DNA of 64,000 bases, from contig NZ_JAEKJA010000001.1 of assembly GCF_016411865.1 (NCBI RefSeq), forward strand, positions 558,001 to 622,000. The letters are read 5' to 3'. Positions 54,698-62,482 of the stretch are shown here, piece after piece. The position numbers and the translations under genes were made by a program. The notes under the pieces are model-generated. The model was not told the origin of the DNA. It saw only the letters and a list, made by a program, of their open reading frames with translations, and did no database searches. The stretch comes from Acuticoccus mangrovi. Its GTDB lineage: Bacteria; Pseudomonadota; Alphaproteobacteria; Rhizobiales; Amorphaceae. Position 1 is the first letter of the stretch; each line of letters starts with the position of its first letter.

Positions 54698-54977
54698 CCG
54701 CCAGCTTGCTCGGATCTCTACCGAAGGGTATAAAAAATCGAACGGATTGTGAAACCGAATGGCGACGTTATCCGTTATCGGAACGACGACAAAGCGGAAA
54801 CTCGCTCATTTTTTTAGTGAACGATTTTTCATCCACAGTCTTGTGGCTTTGAAGCCACAGCACCATCTGACGACGGTAAGTTTAGGGCGCTAGCGTTTCG
54901 ACACAGTTAATCAAGCGCCGACAATTTGACGTAGACCAACGGATTTGGGGCGGGAGCCCACGGAAGGAGAAGCGCGG
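54698..54977. other. 280-bp AT-richer divergent promoter region
   Basis: Less GC-rich than its surroundings, with a T-run near 54808 and a perfect 8-bp hairpin TGTGGCTT-TG-AAGCCACA (54842-54859). It must hold promoters for the photolyase (TATAAAAAATCG near 54730) and the secreted protein; no consensus boxes can be fixed. Confidence 0.5.
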
Positions 54978-55496
54978 ATGTCAGTGTTCAGTCGATACGC
55001 GGTCGCGGCGCTAGTGTTCACTGGTTCAGTTGCTGCGGCAGCATACGCTGCCAATCATGAAGACTTCTATAACAAGGTCACCGGATCGGTCGCCGGGATG
55101 ACCGAGAACTTCATGTTGGCCGGGTCCATGGTGTCCGGCGACCGGCACCTCGCGGACTACTCGGATGACGGGGTGGGTGTCAAGCGGGATACCGATCGCA
55201 TCGAGTCGGCCTCGGTGGTGACCCACGTGGAGGTGATCGGCGGCGGCTCCAAGCAGCGCATTGTGCTGCTCGATCCGGATGGACGTGAGGTCTACACCCA
55301 CGATCCGCTGTCGAACACCACGATCATCGCGAAGGATGCGATCATCCCCTCGATCACCGTGCGGGACGATCCGGACGCCATCGCCGAGCTGCGCGTGGTG
55401 ACGGCGGCGCCGGCCGTCGAGGCCCCGGCCGAGCTCCGGCAGGCGCTCGCCTCCGGCGCGGACCAGCCGGAGCTGTTCTACCGCGAGGACCTCTAG
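54978..55496 (+). CDS. Secreted hypothetical protein
   Basis: Unrecognised protein of 172 aa. The N-terminal MSVFSRYAVAALVFTGSVAA followed by AAYAANHED is a typical signal peptide with cleavage near residue 25, so the mature part is probably periplasmic. The middle contains VVTHVEVIGGGSKQRIVLLD and the phrase PDGREVYTHDPLSNTT, a beta-rich pattern. The C-terminal 40 residues are Ala/Glu/Pro-rich. GGAGAAG precedes the ATG. It is a single-gene unit closed by two hairpins and a terminator. I do not assign a function. Confidence 0.8.
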   Translation: MSVFSRYAVAALVFTGSVAAAAYAANHEDFYNKVTGSVAGMTENFMLAGSMVSGDRHLADYSDDGVGVKRDTDRIESASVVTHVEVIGGGSKQRIVLLDPDGREVYTHDPLSNTTIIAKDAIIPSITVRDDPDAIAELRVVTAAPAVEAPAELRQALASGADQPELFYREDL

Positions 55497-55548
55497 GGTC
55501 CCTGCGACCAAGGCGCGCCGCGGATAGGGGATCCGCGGCGTGGAGGGG

Positions 55549-55574
55549 AGCGCGTCCGTGCGGCGCGCTTTTTT
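55549..55574 (+). terminator. Intrinsic terminator of the secreted protein gene
   Basis: AGCGCG-T-CCG-TG-CGG-CGCGCT with TTTTTT at the end. A separate 10-bp hairpin (CGCCGCGGAT, 55516-55525, with 55531-55540) precedes it. Confidence 0.85.
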
Positions 55575-55633
55575 CGTATCGGCCGTTTCCTCCCTCCGCC
55601 CACTCGGGTAGCTACGAGTGGACTCCAACGAGG

Positions 55634-56383
55634 ATGGCGGACACGATGACCGGCAAGAGGCTGACGGATTTCAAGGCGCTGACGTTCGACTGCTACGGCA
55701 CGTTGATCGACTGGGAATCGGGCATGGTGGCCGGCCTCTCGCCGCTCGTCTCCCGCCTGCCGCAGGCGCCGACGCGTAATGTGATCCTGGAGACCCACGC
55801 GCGTCACGAATCCGCGCAGCAGCGCCAGACGCCCGGCAAGCCCTACAAGGAGCTCCTGGCGGTGGTCTACAAGCGGATCGCCGAGGAGTGGGGGCTGACG
55901 GTCGACTGGTCCGAATGCCTCGCCTACGGCCGCTCCGTGCCGCAGTGGCCCGCTTTTCCCGATTCGGCCGCTGCGCTGAAGGTGCTCAAGACGCACTTCA
56001 AGCTCGTCATCCTGTCGAACGTCGACAATGAAAGCTTTGCCGGCAGCAACGCGCGCCTCCAGGTGCCGTTCGATGCGATCTATACGGCCGAAGACGTCGG
56101 CGCCTACAAGCCCTCCGACGCGAACTTCATCTACATGCTCGACAAGCTCGCCGCGCTCGGGATCGAGAAGGGCGACATCCTGCACACGGCGGAAAGCCTG
56201 TTCCACGACCATGTTCCGGGCGTGCGCCATGGGCTCGCGACGTGCTGGATCTATCGCCGCCATGCCGACGAAGGCTTCGGCGCGACCATGGACCCCGGCG
56301 AGCGGCCGACCACTGATTTCCGTTTCAACAGCATGGCCGAGCTGGCGGCGGCGGTGGAGGCCGAAGCGGGCGCGACAGGCTGA
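55634..56383 (+). CDS. Haloacid dehalogenase type II (HAD superfamily)
   Basis: HAD superfamily hydrolase of the L-2-haloacid dehalogenase type, 249 aa. Motif I with the nucleophile aspartate is LTFDCYGTLIDWESG near residue 20, motif II is LVILSNVDNESF near 125, and motif III with the lysine is DVGAYKPSDANF near 157; HTAESLFHDHVPGVRHGLAT is motif IV with an unusual His-Asp-His instead of the usual Asp pair, as in haloacid-type members. ATG 55646 is an alternative start. The substrate may be a 2-haloacid or a phosphate ester. Confidence 0.87.
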   Translation: MADTMTGKRLTDFKALTFDCYGTLIDWESGMVAGLSPLVSRLPQAPTRNVILETHARHESAQQRQTPGKPYKELLAVVYKRIAEEWGLTVDWSECLAYGRSVPQWPAFPDSAAALKVLKTHFKLVILSNVDNESFAGSNARLQVPFDAIYTAEDVGAYKPSDANFIYMLDKLAALGIEKGDILHTAESLFHDHVPGVRHGLATCWIYRRHADEGFGATMDPGERPTTDFRFNSMAELAAAVEAEAGATG

Positions 56384-56407
56384 CGCACGCGGCAGCGCGC
56401 ACGACGG

Positions 56408-56443
56408 CAGAAACGGCGTCCTTCGGGGCGCCGTTTCTGTTTT
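56408..56443 (+). terminator. Intrinsic terminator of the dehalogenase gene
   Basis: CAGAAACGGCG (56408-56418) pairs perfectly with 56429-56439 across a 10-nt loop, followed by TTTT. Confidence 0.9.
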
Positions 56444-56514
56444 CGGCAGGCGCGGGGCGGTGGCAGGGCGGTGTCGACGGCCCTTCACATTAGAACCAGT
56501 ATAAATCGAATTTC

Positions 56515-56538
56515 GAATTCTTCTAGACTGAATTCTTC
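56515..56538. promoter_or_regulatory. Direct repeat GAATTCTTC upstream of the iron operon
   Basis: GAATTCTTC occurs at 56515-56523 and 56530-56538 (period 15 bp), with TTCTAGA between. It lies in the most AT-rich part of the region, 150 bp upstream of the imelysin gene, and may bind an iron regulator (Irr, RirA or Fur type); the regulator is not identifiable. Confidence 0.35.
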
Positions 56539-56690
56539 GTCGGTAATCTAGAGTCGTTCAATCGAATCTTCGTATTGACTTGTGGCTTGTTTCCCAGCAC
56601 CAAGCAAGTCAGAACGAATATTGGCAGCGGGTGTCGCGGGGCGGAACGCCTCGCCGCGGCCAGTCAGAAACTGAGCGATTGGAGGCCTGC

Positions 56691-57953
56691 ATGAAGACCG
56701 TCGCCTGGGCAGCGACCGTGGTGCTGGGAATCACCGGTGGTGCGGCGGCCGACGAGGTCGACCCGTCCGCGGTGTTGGCCACCTATGCCGACATCGCACA
56801 CGCCGGCTACGAGGATTCCCTCCTCGCCGCGAAAGCGCTCGACTATGCCATCGACGGCCTCATCGACAGCGCAACCGAGGAAAGCCTTCTCGCCGCCAAG
56901 GCGTCGTGGCTCGCCGCGCGTGTGCCCTATCAGCAGACCGAGGCCTACCGCTTCGGCAACGCGATGGTGGACGACTGGGAAGGCCGGGTGAACGCCTGGC
57001 CGCTCGACGAGGGCCTGATCGACTACGTGGCGCCGAGCTACGGCACCGAGTCCGATGCCAACGCTCTCTACACCATCAACGTGATCGCGAACCCCGAGAT
57101 CACGGTGAACGGCGAGACGGTCGACGCCTCGGTGATCGACCCCGCGTTGCTTGCCGACACGCTGCACGAGGCCGAGGAGGTGGAGGCGAACGTCTCCATC
57201 GGCTACCACGCCATCGAGTTCCTGCTGTGGGGTCAGGACCTCAACGGCACCGAGGCGGGTGCCGGCAGCCGTCCCGCCAGCGACTACGACACCGAGAACT
57301 GCACCAACGGCAACTGCGACCGGCGGGCGGAATATCTGAAGGCCGCGTCCACGCTGCTCATCGCCGACCTCGAGGAGATGGTGGCGAACTGGGCCGAAGG
57401 CGGCGCCGCCCGCGAGGCGGTGATGGCGGACGAGGCGACGGGTCTCGCCACCATCCTCACCGGGATGGGCTCGCTCTCCTACGGCGAGCTCGCCGGCGAG
57501 CGCATGAAGCTCGGCCTGCTGCTGCACGACCCGGAAGAGGAGCACGACTGCTTCTCCGACAACACCCACAATTCGCACTATTTCGACGCGATCGGCATCC
57601 GCAACGTCTACACCGGCCACTATCGGCGCATCGACGGCAGCATCGTCTCCGGTCCCTCGATCGCCGACATGATGGCGGCCAAGGACCCGGCCCTCAACGA
57701 AGAGCTTCTCCAGAAGCTCGATGCGACCGTCGACGCCATGGCGGTGATGAAGGCCCGCGCCGAGAGCATCGAGGCCTACGATCAGATGATCGGCGAGGGC
57801 AATGAGGAGGGCAACGCCATCGTTCAGGCGGCCATCGACGCGCTGATCGCGCAGACTCCCTTCATCGAGCGGGTCGTCGCGGCGATGGATCTCGGTGCCA
57901 TCGAAATCGAGGGCTCCGACAGCCTCGACGATCCGAACGCCGTCTTTCAGTAG
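56691..57953 (+). CDS. Imelysin family periplasmic iron/heme-associated protein (IrpA-like)
   Basis: Imelysin (peptidase M75) family protein, 420 aa, with a signal peptide cleaved near residue 20 (GGAAADEVD). The family GxHxxE motif is present as IGYHAIEFLLWGQD near residue 177, and the second-half segment HDCFSDNTHNSHYFDAIGIR is typical of IrpA-like proteins. Members bind iron or heme in the periplasm; despite the name, peptidase activity is doubtful. It is the first gene of a six-gene operon (9 bp to bfd). Confidence 0.93.
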   Translation: MKTVAWAATVVLGITGGAAADEVDPSAVLATYADIAHAGYEDSLLAAKALDYAIDGLIDSATEESLLAAKASWLAARVPYQQTEAYRFGNAMVDDWEGRVNAWPLDEGLIDYVAPSYGTESDANALYTINVIANPEITVNGETVDASVIDPALLADTLHEAEEVEANVSIGYHAIEFLLWGQDLNGTEAGAGSRPASDYDTENCTNGNCDRRAEYLKAASTLLIADLEEMVANWAEGGAAREAVMADEATGLATILTGMGSLSYGELAGERMKLGLLLHDPEEEHDCFSDNTHNSHYFDAIGIRNVYTGHYRRIDGSIVSGPSIADMMAAKDPALNEELLQKLDATVDAMAVMKARAESIEAYDQMIGEGNEEGNAIVQAAIDALIAQTPFIERVVAAMDLGAIEIEGSDSLDDPNAVFQ

Positions 57954-57962
57954 GGTCCACGT

Positions 57963-58220
57963 ATGATCGTTTGCCACTGCAACGTCATCGTGAAAGCTGA
58001 GATCGAGGATGCGGTGCGCCGCATTCTCGCCGAGGATCCAGCAGGCAGGCTGGAACCTCAGTACGTCTACCGCGAGCTGCAAAAGCGCGGTCGCTGCTGC
58101 GGATGTTTCCCGTCCGTGAACAGGATCGTGGACGAACTTCTCGCCGAGGCGATGAAAGAGGTGGACGGAACGACCTTCGGTAGGGTTTCTATGGGGGGAC
58201 ACCTGCTGCCGAAGGACTAA
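57963..58220 (+). CDS. bfd: Bacterioferritin-associated ferredoxin (BFD-like [2Fe-2S] protein)
   Basis: Small [2Fe-2S] protein, 85 aa. The cysteines Cys4 and Cys6 in MIVCHCNVIV and the later pair in GRCCGCFPSVNRIVDELL match the BFD fold. In other bacteria Bfd docks on bacterioferritin and reduces its iron for release. It lies 9 bp after the imelysin gene and 3 bp before bfr. It is longer than E. coli Bfd (64 aa) by an insertion between the cysteine pairs and a C-terminal extension. Confidence 0.92.
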   Translation: MIVCHCNVIVKAEIEDAVRRILAEDPAGRLEPQYVYRELQKRGRCCGCFPSVNRIVDELLAEAMKEVDGTTFGRVSMGGHLLPKD

Positions 58221-58223
58221 CCA

Positions 58224-58709
58224 ATGAAGGGCGATCCCCTGGTGATTGAGCGCCTCAACGAGGCGCTCTTTCTGGAGCTTTCTGCCATCAACCAGTACTG
58301 GCTCCACTACCGCCTGCTCGAGGATTGGGGGCTCACGAAGCTCGCCAAGAAGGAGCGTAAGGAATCCATCGAGGAGATGCAGCACGCGGACAAGCTGACC
58401 GCGCGCATCATTTTTCTCGAAGGGCACCCGAACCTGCAGACCCTCGCGCCCCTGCGAATCGGCCAGAACGTGCGTGAAGTGCTGGAGTCGGACCTCGCCG
58501 GCGAGTACGACGCGCGCACGTCATACGCCCAGTCGCGCGACGTTTGCCGCGACAAGCGGGACTATGTGACGATGCAGCTGTTCGAAGAGCTGCTGCAGGA
58601 CGAGGAAGGCCATATTGACTTTCTGGAGACGCAGCTTGCGCTCTTCGACAAGATCGGCGCGGAGCGGTATGCGCTGCTCCAAGCCGATTCGGCCGACGAC
58701 GTCGACTGA
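58224..58709 (+). CDS. bfr: Bacterioferritin
   Basis: Heme-containing ferritin that stores iron in the cytoplasm, 161 aa. All E. coli Bfr ferroxidase ligands are kept in register: Glu18, Tyr25, Glu51, His54, Glu94, Glu127 and His130, and the heme-ligand Met52 is present in EEMQHADK. The protein starts [15 protein letters not shown]. It follows bfd by 3 bp, a classical pair, here embedded between periplasmic iron genes. Confidence 0.97.
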   Translation: MKGDPLVIERLNEALFLELSAINQYWLHYRLLEDWGLTKLAKKERKESIEEMQHADKLTARIIFLEGHPNLQTLAPLRIGQNVREVLESDLAGEYDARTSYAQSRDVCRDKRDYVTMQLFEELLQDEEGHIDFLETQLALFDKIGAERYALLQADSADDVD

Positions 58710-58728
58710 CGATCTCACTGCGCGACCC

Positions 58729-60306
58729 TTGTCCCACCATCGCGAGGCGCTTCGCCGTGCGCGGTGGGGTGCCCGCGTCGCCGTCGGCGCCGGCCTCTTC
58801 GTCCTGGCCGCGCCGATCGCGCTCGCGGTGGCCGACCGGGCCGGACCGACCCTCGACCTGCCCACCCGGCGAACTGATCTCTCCACCAAGGATCGGGCGC
58901 GCGTGCGCGCCGTCACCCGGCAGACGGACGACTTCGCCGCCGCGGAGCGCTTCGAGGCGATGCCGGGCGGCGGCGCCACCTCGACCGCCAGCATCACCCG
59001 CGACGCCTTTTCCCACCCCTCCGCCAACCTCGACTTCGAGGAGCGGCAGACCTTCTTCGTCGGCAACGGCATCTTCAAGAAGCTGTGGGTGGCGGCGCCG
59101 TCGTCCACCGCCGCGTCGGACGGGCTGGGGCCGCTCTACAACGCCCGCGCCTGCCAGCGCTGCCATCTGAAGGACGGTCGGGGCCACCCGCCCGACGGGC
59201 CCGACGACGTCGCGAGCTCGATGTTCCTGCGCCTCTCCGTCCCGCCGCGGACGGTGGAGGAGCACGACGCGCTCGCCGCCTTCGAGACCCTGCGGATCCC
59301 GGAGCCGACCTACGGCGGTCAATTGCAGAATTTCGCGGTGACGGGCCTCTCCGCCGAGGGGCAGATGACCATCGACTACGAGGAGATCCCCGTGACCCTC
59401 GCCGATGGCGAGGTCGTTCATCTGCGCAAGCCGACCTACGGCATCGCCGACCTCGGCTACGGGCCCATCGATCCCGCCGTGCAGCTCTCCCCGCGCGTCG
59501 CCAACCCGATGATCGGGCTCGGTCTTTTGGAAGCGATCCACCCCGCCGATCTGATGGCGAACGCCGATCCGGACGACGCCGACGGCGACGGCATCTCCGG
59601 CAAGATCTCCGTCACCCGCGATCCCGTGACCGGCGATCTCACCATCGGTCGCTTCGGCTGGAAGGCGTCGACCCCGTCGGTGATGGTCCAGTCGGCCGAG
59701 GCCTTTTCGGGAGACATCGGCATTTCCACCCCGATCGTGACCGACGCTTTCGGAGAGTGCTCCATCGCCCAGTCGATCTGCCGCGATCAGCCGACCGGCG
59801 TCCAGCGCCGCCTCGGCGACGTGGAGGCGCCCGATCCGCTCCTCGGCCTCGTCACCTTCTACGCGCAGAACCTCGCCGTGCCGGCGCGCCGCGACGTCGA
59901 GGATCCCAAGGTATTGGAGGGCAAGAAGCTCTTCTACGAAGCGGGCTGCGTCGATTGCCACACCCCGAAATACGTGACGAGCCGCAAGGCGGAGGGGAAG
60001 GCGCAACGCTTTCAGCTGATCTGGCCCTACACCGATCTGCTCCTCCACGACATGGGCGAGGGGCTCGCCGACGGCCGACCGGTGGGCAATGCGTCGGGCA
60101 GCGAGTGGCGCACGGCCCCGTTGTGGGGGATCGGCCTGACCGAGACCGTCAACGGCCACACCTATTTCCTGCACGACGGCCGGGCGCGCAGTCTGCTCGA
60201 GGCGATCCTGTGGCATGGTGGCGAGGCGGAGGCCGCGGCCTCCCGCGTGCGTGACATGTCCCGCGGCGAGCGCGAGGCGCTGCTCGCATTCCTGGAGTCC
60301 CTATGA
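58729..60306 (+). CDS. Di-heme c-type oxidoreductase (DHOR family)
   Basis: Periplasmic di-heme cytochrome c protein of the DHOR/thiol oxidoreductase-like family, about 525 aa. Two heme c sites are visible: CQRCHLKDG near residue 142 and CVDCHTPKYV near 410. The N-terminal hydrophobic stretch GARVAVGAGLFVLAAPIAL is a signal anchor. The likely start is TTG 58729, 20 bp after bfr, with no good ribosome site, so translation may depend on coupling. It overlaps the second imelysin gene by four bases. It may accept electrons or change iron redox state together with the imelysins (inference). Confidence 0.87.
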   Translation: MSHHREALRRARWGARVAVGAGLFVLAAPIALAVADRAGPTLDLPTRRTDLSTKDRARVRAVTRQTDDFAAAERFEAMPGGGATSTASITRDAFSHPSANLDFEERQTFFVGNGIFKKLWVAAPSSTAASDGLGPLYNARACQRCHLKDGRGHPPDGPDDVASSMFLRLSVPPRTVEEHDALAAFETLRIPEPTYGGQLQNFAVTGLSAEGQMTIDYEEIPVTLADGEVVHLRKPTYGIADLGYGPIDPAVQLSPRVANPMIGLGLLEAIHPADLMANADPDDADGDGISGKISVTRDPVTGDLTIGRFGWKASTPSVMVQSAEAFSGDIGISTPIVTDAFGECSIAQSICRDQPTGVQRRLGDVEAPDPLLGLVTFYAQNLAVPARRDVEDPKVLEGKKLFYEAGCVDCHTPKYVTSRKAEGKAQRFQLIWPYTDLLLHDMGEGLADGRPVGNASGSEWRTAPLWGIGLTETVNGHTYFLHDGRARSLLEAILWHGGEAEAAASRVRDMSRGEREALLAFLESL

Positions 60307-61391
60307 CGCTTCGCTCGCTCAGTCTGATCGGGGCAGCCGTCCTCGCCTCCGTCGTGGCCGGGCCGGCCCGTGCGGAAGGGCCGACGGGCTTTGCCTTTCG
60401 CCCCACCGTGGAGGCGATCATCAGGACCGTGATCGTGCCGGCGCACGAGGCGTTCACGGCGGCGGCGGAGATGAACCGCGTCGCGCTCGATTCGCTCTGC
60501 GCGGAGCCGGCGGAAACGACGCTCGAGACCGCACGCGAGGCGTTCGGCACCCTCGTCGTCCGCTTCTCGCGCATCGAGCTCTACCGGTTCGGGCCGGCGC
60601 GGGAGGACAACAATTTCGAGCGCCTGTTCTTCTGGCCCGATCGGCGCAGCCGCGGTCTACGGCAGGTGACGGAGGTGATCCGCACCGAGGACGAGAGCGC
60701 CACCGAGCTTGCGACGCTGAAGGCGAAGAGCGTCGCCGTGCAGGGCCTGCCGGCGCTCGAATATGTGCTCTTCGGCAACGACGCGGAGGAGCTGGCGACC
60801 GGCGCGCCCTTCCGGTGCCGCTATGGAGCCACCATCGCCGCCGCGATCCTCGACGTCGCCGAGAGCATCGAAGCGGGATGGCGGGGCGATTTCGCCCACC
60901 TCATGGAAACGGCCGGACCGGAAAACCGGCTCTACCGCTCGCACGGCGAGGCGCTGCAGGACATCCTGCAGGCCGGCGCCGAGGAGCTTCAGCTCGTCGA
61001 CGAGCTGAAGCTCGGCGCGGTGATCGGCGATGCGCCCGAGGATGCCCACCCCAAGCGCGCCCCCTTCTGGCGCTCCAATCTCACGCTCCCCTCGATCCTT
61101 GCCAACACCGAGGGGGTCGCGGCGATCGCCGGCGAGCCGCTCCAGGCGCTGCTGGCGGAGGAGGGCAACCTCGCCGCGAGCGTGCGCTTCGAGCTGGCGC
61201 AGGTCGCCCGCGCCCTCGATCCGCTGATCGCGAGCGGCACGCCCTTCGAGACGCTCGCCGCGGAGGCGGAGCCGCACCGCCGCCTGACCTACGCCCGAAG
61301 CCCGATCGCCGCCGCGAACCGTCTCCTCGCCACACGCATCCCCGGCGCATTCGGCTTCGTCGCCGGTTTCAACTCGATGGATGGGGATTGA
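60303..61391 (+). CDS. Second imelysin family protein
   Basis: Imelysin family protein, 362 aa, with a signal peptide cleaved after about 25 residues (PARAEGP). The first helix pair FRPTVEAIIRTVIVPAHEAF and the motif GLPALEYVLFGND near residue 155, where the canonical histidine is replaced, fit the family but differ from the first copy (GYHAIEF). The four-base ATGA overlap with the di-heme gene and the one-base overlap with the DUF1513 gene show a tightly coupled operon. Confidence 0.9.
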   Translation: MTLRSLSLIGAAVLASVVAGPARAEGPTGFAFRPTVEAIIRTVIVPAHEAFTAAAEMNRVALDSLCAEPAETTLETAREAFGTLVVRFSRIELYRFGPAREDNNFERLFFWPDRRSRGLRQVTEVIRTEDESATELATLKAKSVAVQGLPALEYVLFGNDAEELATGAPFRCRYGATIAAAILDVAESIEAGWRGDFAHLMETAGPENRLYRSHGEALQDILQAGAEELQLVDELKLGAVIGDAPEDAHPKRAPFWRSNLTLPSILANTEGVAAIAGEPLQALLAEEGNLAASVRFELAQVARALDPLIASGTPFETLAAEAEPHRRLTYARSPIAAANRLLATRIPGAFGFVAGFNSMDGD

Positions 61392-62479
61392 TGATGCTCA
61401 GCCGACGTCAAATGCTCGCCGCCACCGGTGCAGGGGTTCTCGCGGGCTGGGCCCGCATGCCGCTCGCCGCCGCCGACGGAGCGCCCGCCTTCGTCTCGTG
61501 CTGCCGCAAGCCCGACGGAGCCTTCGCCGCGGTGGTGCTCGACGGCGACGGCCGCATCCTCTTCACCGAGGAGCTCGACGCCCGCGGGCACGGCGCCGCC
61601 GTCTCCCCCGACGCCGGCAAGGCGGTGGTGTTCGCCCGCCGGCCGGGCCGCTTCGCCGTGGTGCTCGACCTTGCACGGCGCGAGCGGGTCGCCGCCTTCG
61701 CTCCGCCGGAGGACCGCCGCTTCGCCGGCCACGGCTTCTTCCAACCCGACGGCAAGGTGCTCTACGCCACCGAGAACGACTTCGACGGCGAGCGTGGCAT
61801 GATCGGCGTCTACGACGCGACCGACGGCTTCCGCCGCATCGGCGAGTTTCCGACCCACGGCATCGGCCCCCACGAGGCGCTGCTGCTGTCGGACGGACGC
61901 ACCGCGGCGGTGGCGAACGGCGGCATCCTCACCCACCCCGACTTCCCCCGCCTCGACCTCAACATTCCGACGATGGAGCCTTCGCTCGCTCTCATCGACA
62001 TCGCGACCGGCGATCTCCTCGAGAACGCGGTGCTCGATCCTCGGCTCCATCAGCTCTCCATCCGTCACATCGCCGAGGCGGGCGACGGGTCGGTGTGGTT
62101 CGGCGGCCAATATGAGGGGCCGAAGACCGACCGCGTGCCGCTCGTCGGCAGCCTCCATCGCGACCGCGGCCTCACCCTCGTGGAGGCCGACGACGACATC
62201 TATGCCGGGATGAACCAGTATGTCGGTTCGGTGGCGGTGAGCCGGGACGGGGCGACCGTCGCCACCACGAGCCCGCGGGGCGGCTGCGTCGTGGAGTGGG
62301 ACGTCGCGAGCCTCGCGCCGGTGCGGGTGCGCCGGGAGGCGGACGCATGCGGCGTCGCTCCGCGCTCGGTCGACTTCCTGGTCTCCACCGGATCGGGCCA
62401 CATCCTCGCCGGCGAGGAGGAGCGCGCCGTGGCGCTCGCCTTCGACAATCACCTGATGCGGATCGTCGCCGAGGGGTAG
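61391..62479 (+). CDS. DUF1513 family protein (predicted Tat-exported beta-propeller)
   Basis: DUF1513 family protein, 362 aa, last gene of the iron operon. The start MMLSRRQMLAATGAGVLAGW contains a twin-arginine followed by a hydrophobic stretch, a Tat-type signal. The remainder shows repeated beta-strand blades (FVSCCRKPDGAFAAVVLDGD, VLYATENDFDGERGMIGVYD, GSVAVSRDGATVATTSPRGG) as in seven-bladed propellers. DUF1513 genes are commonly found with imelysin and di-heme genes. Molecular role unknown. Confidence 0.9.
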   Translation: MMLSRRQMLAATGAGVLAGWARMPLAAADGAPAFVSCCRKPDGAFAAVVLDGDGRILFTEELDARGHGAAVSPDAGKAVVFARRPGRFAVVLDLARRERVAAFAPPEDRRFAGHGFFQPDGKVLYATENDFDGERGMIGVYDATDGFRRIGEFPTHGIGPHEALLLSDGRTAAVANGGILTHPDFPRLDLNIPTMEPSLALIDIATGDLLENAVLDPRLHQLSIRHIAEAGDGSVWFGGQYEGPKTDRVPLVGSLHRDRGLTLVEADDDIYAGMNQYVGSVAVSRDGATVATTSPRGGCVVEWDVASLAPVRVRREADACGVAPRSVDFLVSTGSGHILAGEEERAVALAFDNHLMRIVAEG

Positions 62480-62482
62480 GCC

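Larger units (their letters stand above)
56384..56690. other. 307-bp gap: terminator and AT-rich iron-operon promoter region
   Basis: Holds a strong terminator (56408-56443), then an AT-rich stretch (about 56487-56585) with two GAATTCTTC copies 15 bp apart. The imelysin gene start at 56691 has GGAGG eight bases upstream. No gene is seen. Confidence 0.65.

Noticed and set aside
54780-54815. GGAAC upstream of the secreted protein considered as an EcfG promoter
   Set aside because: No CGTT-like box at 16 or 17 bases downstream.
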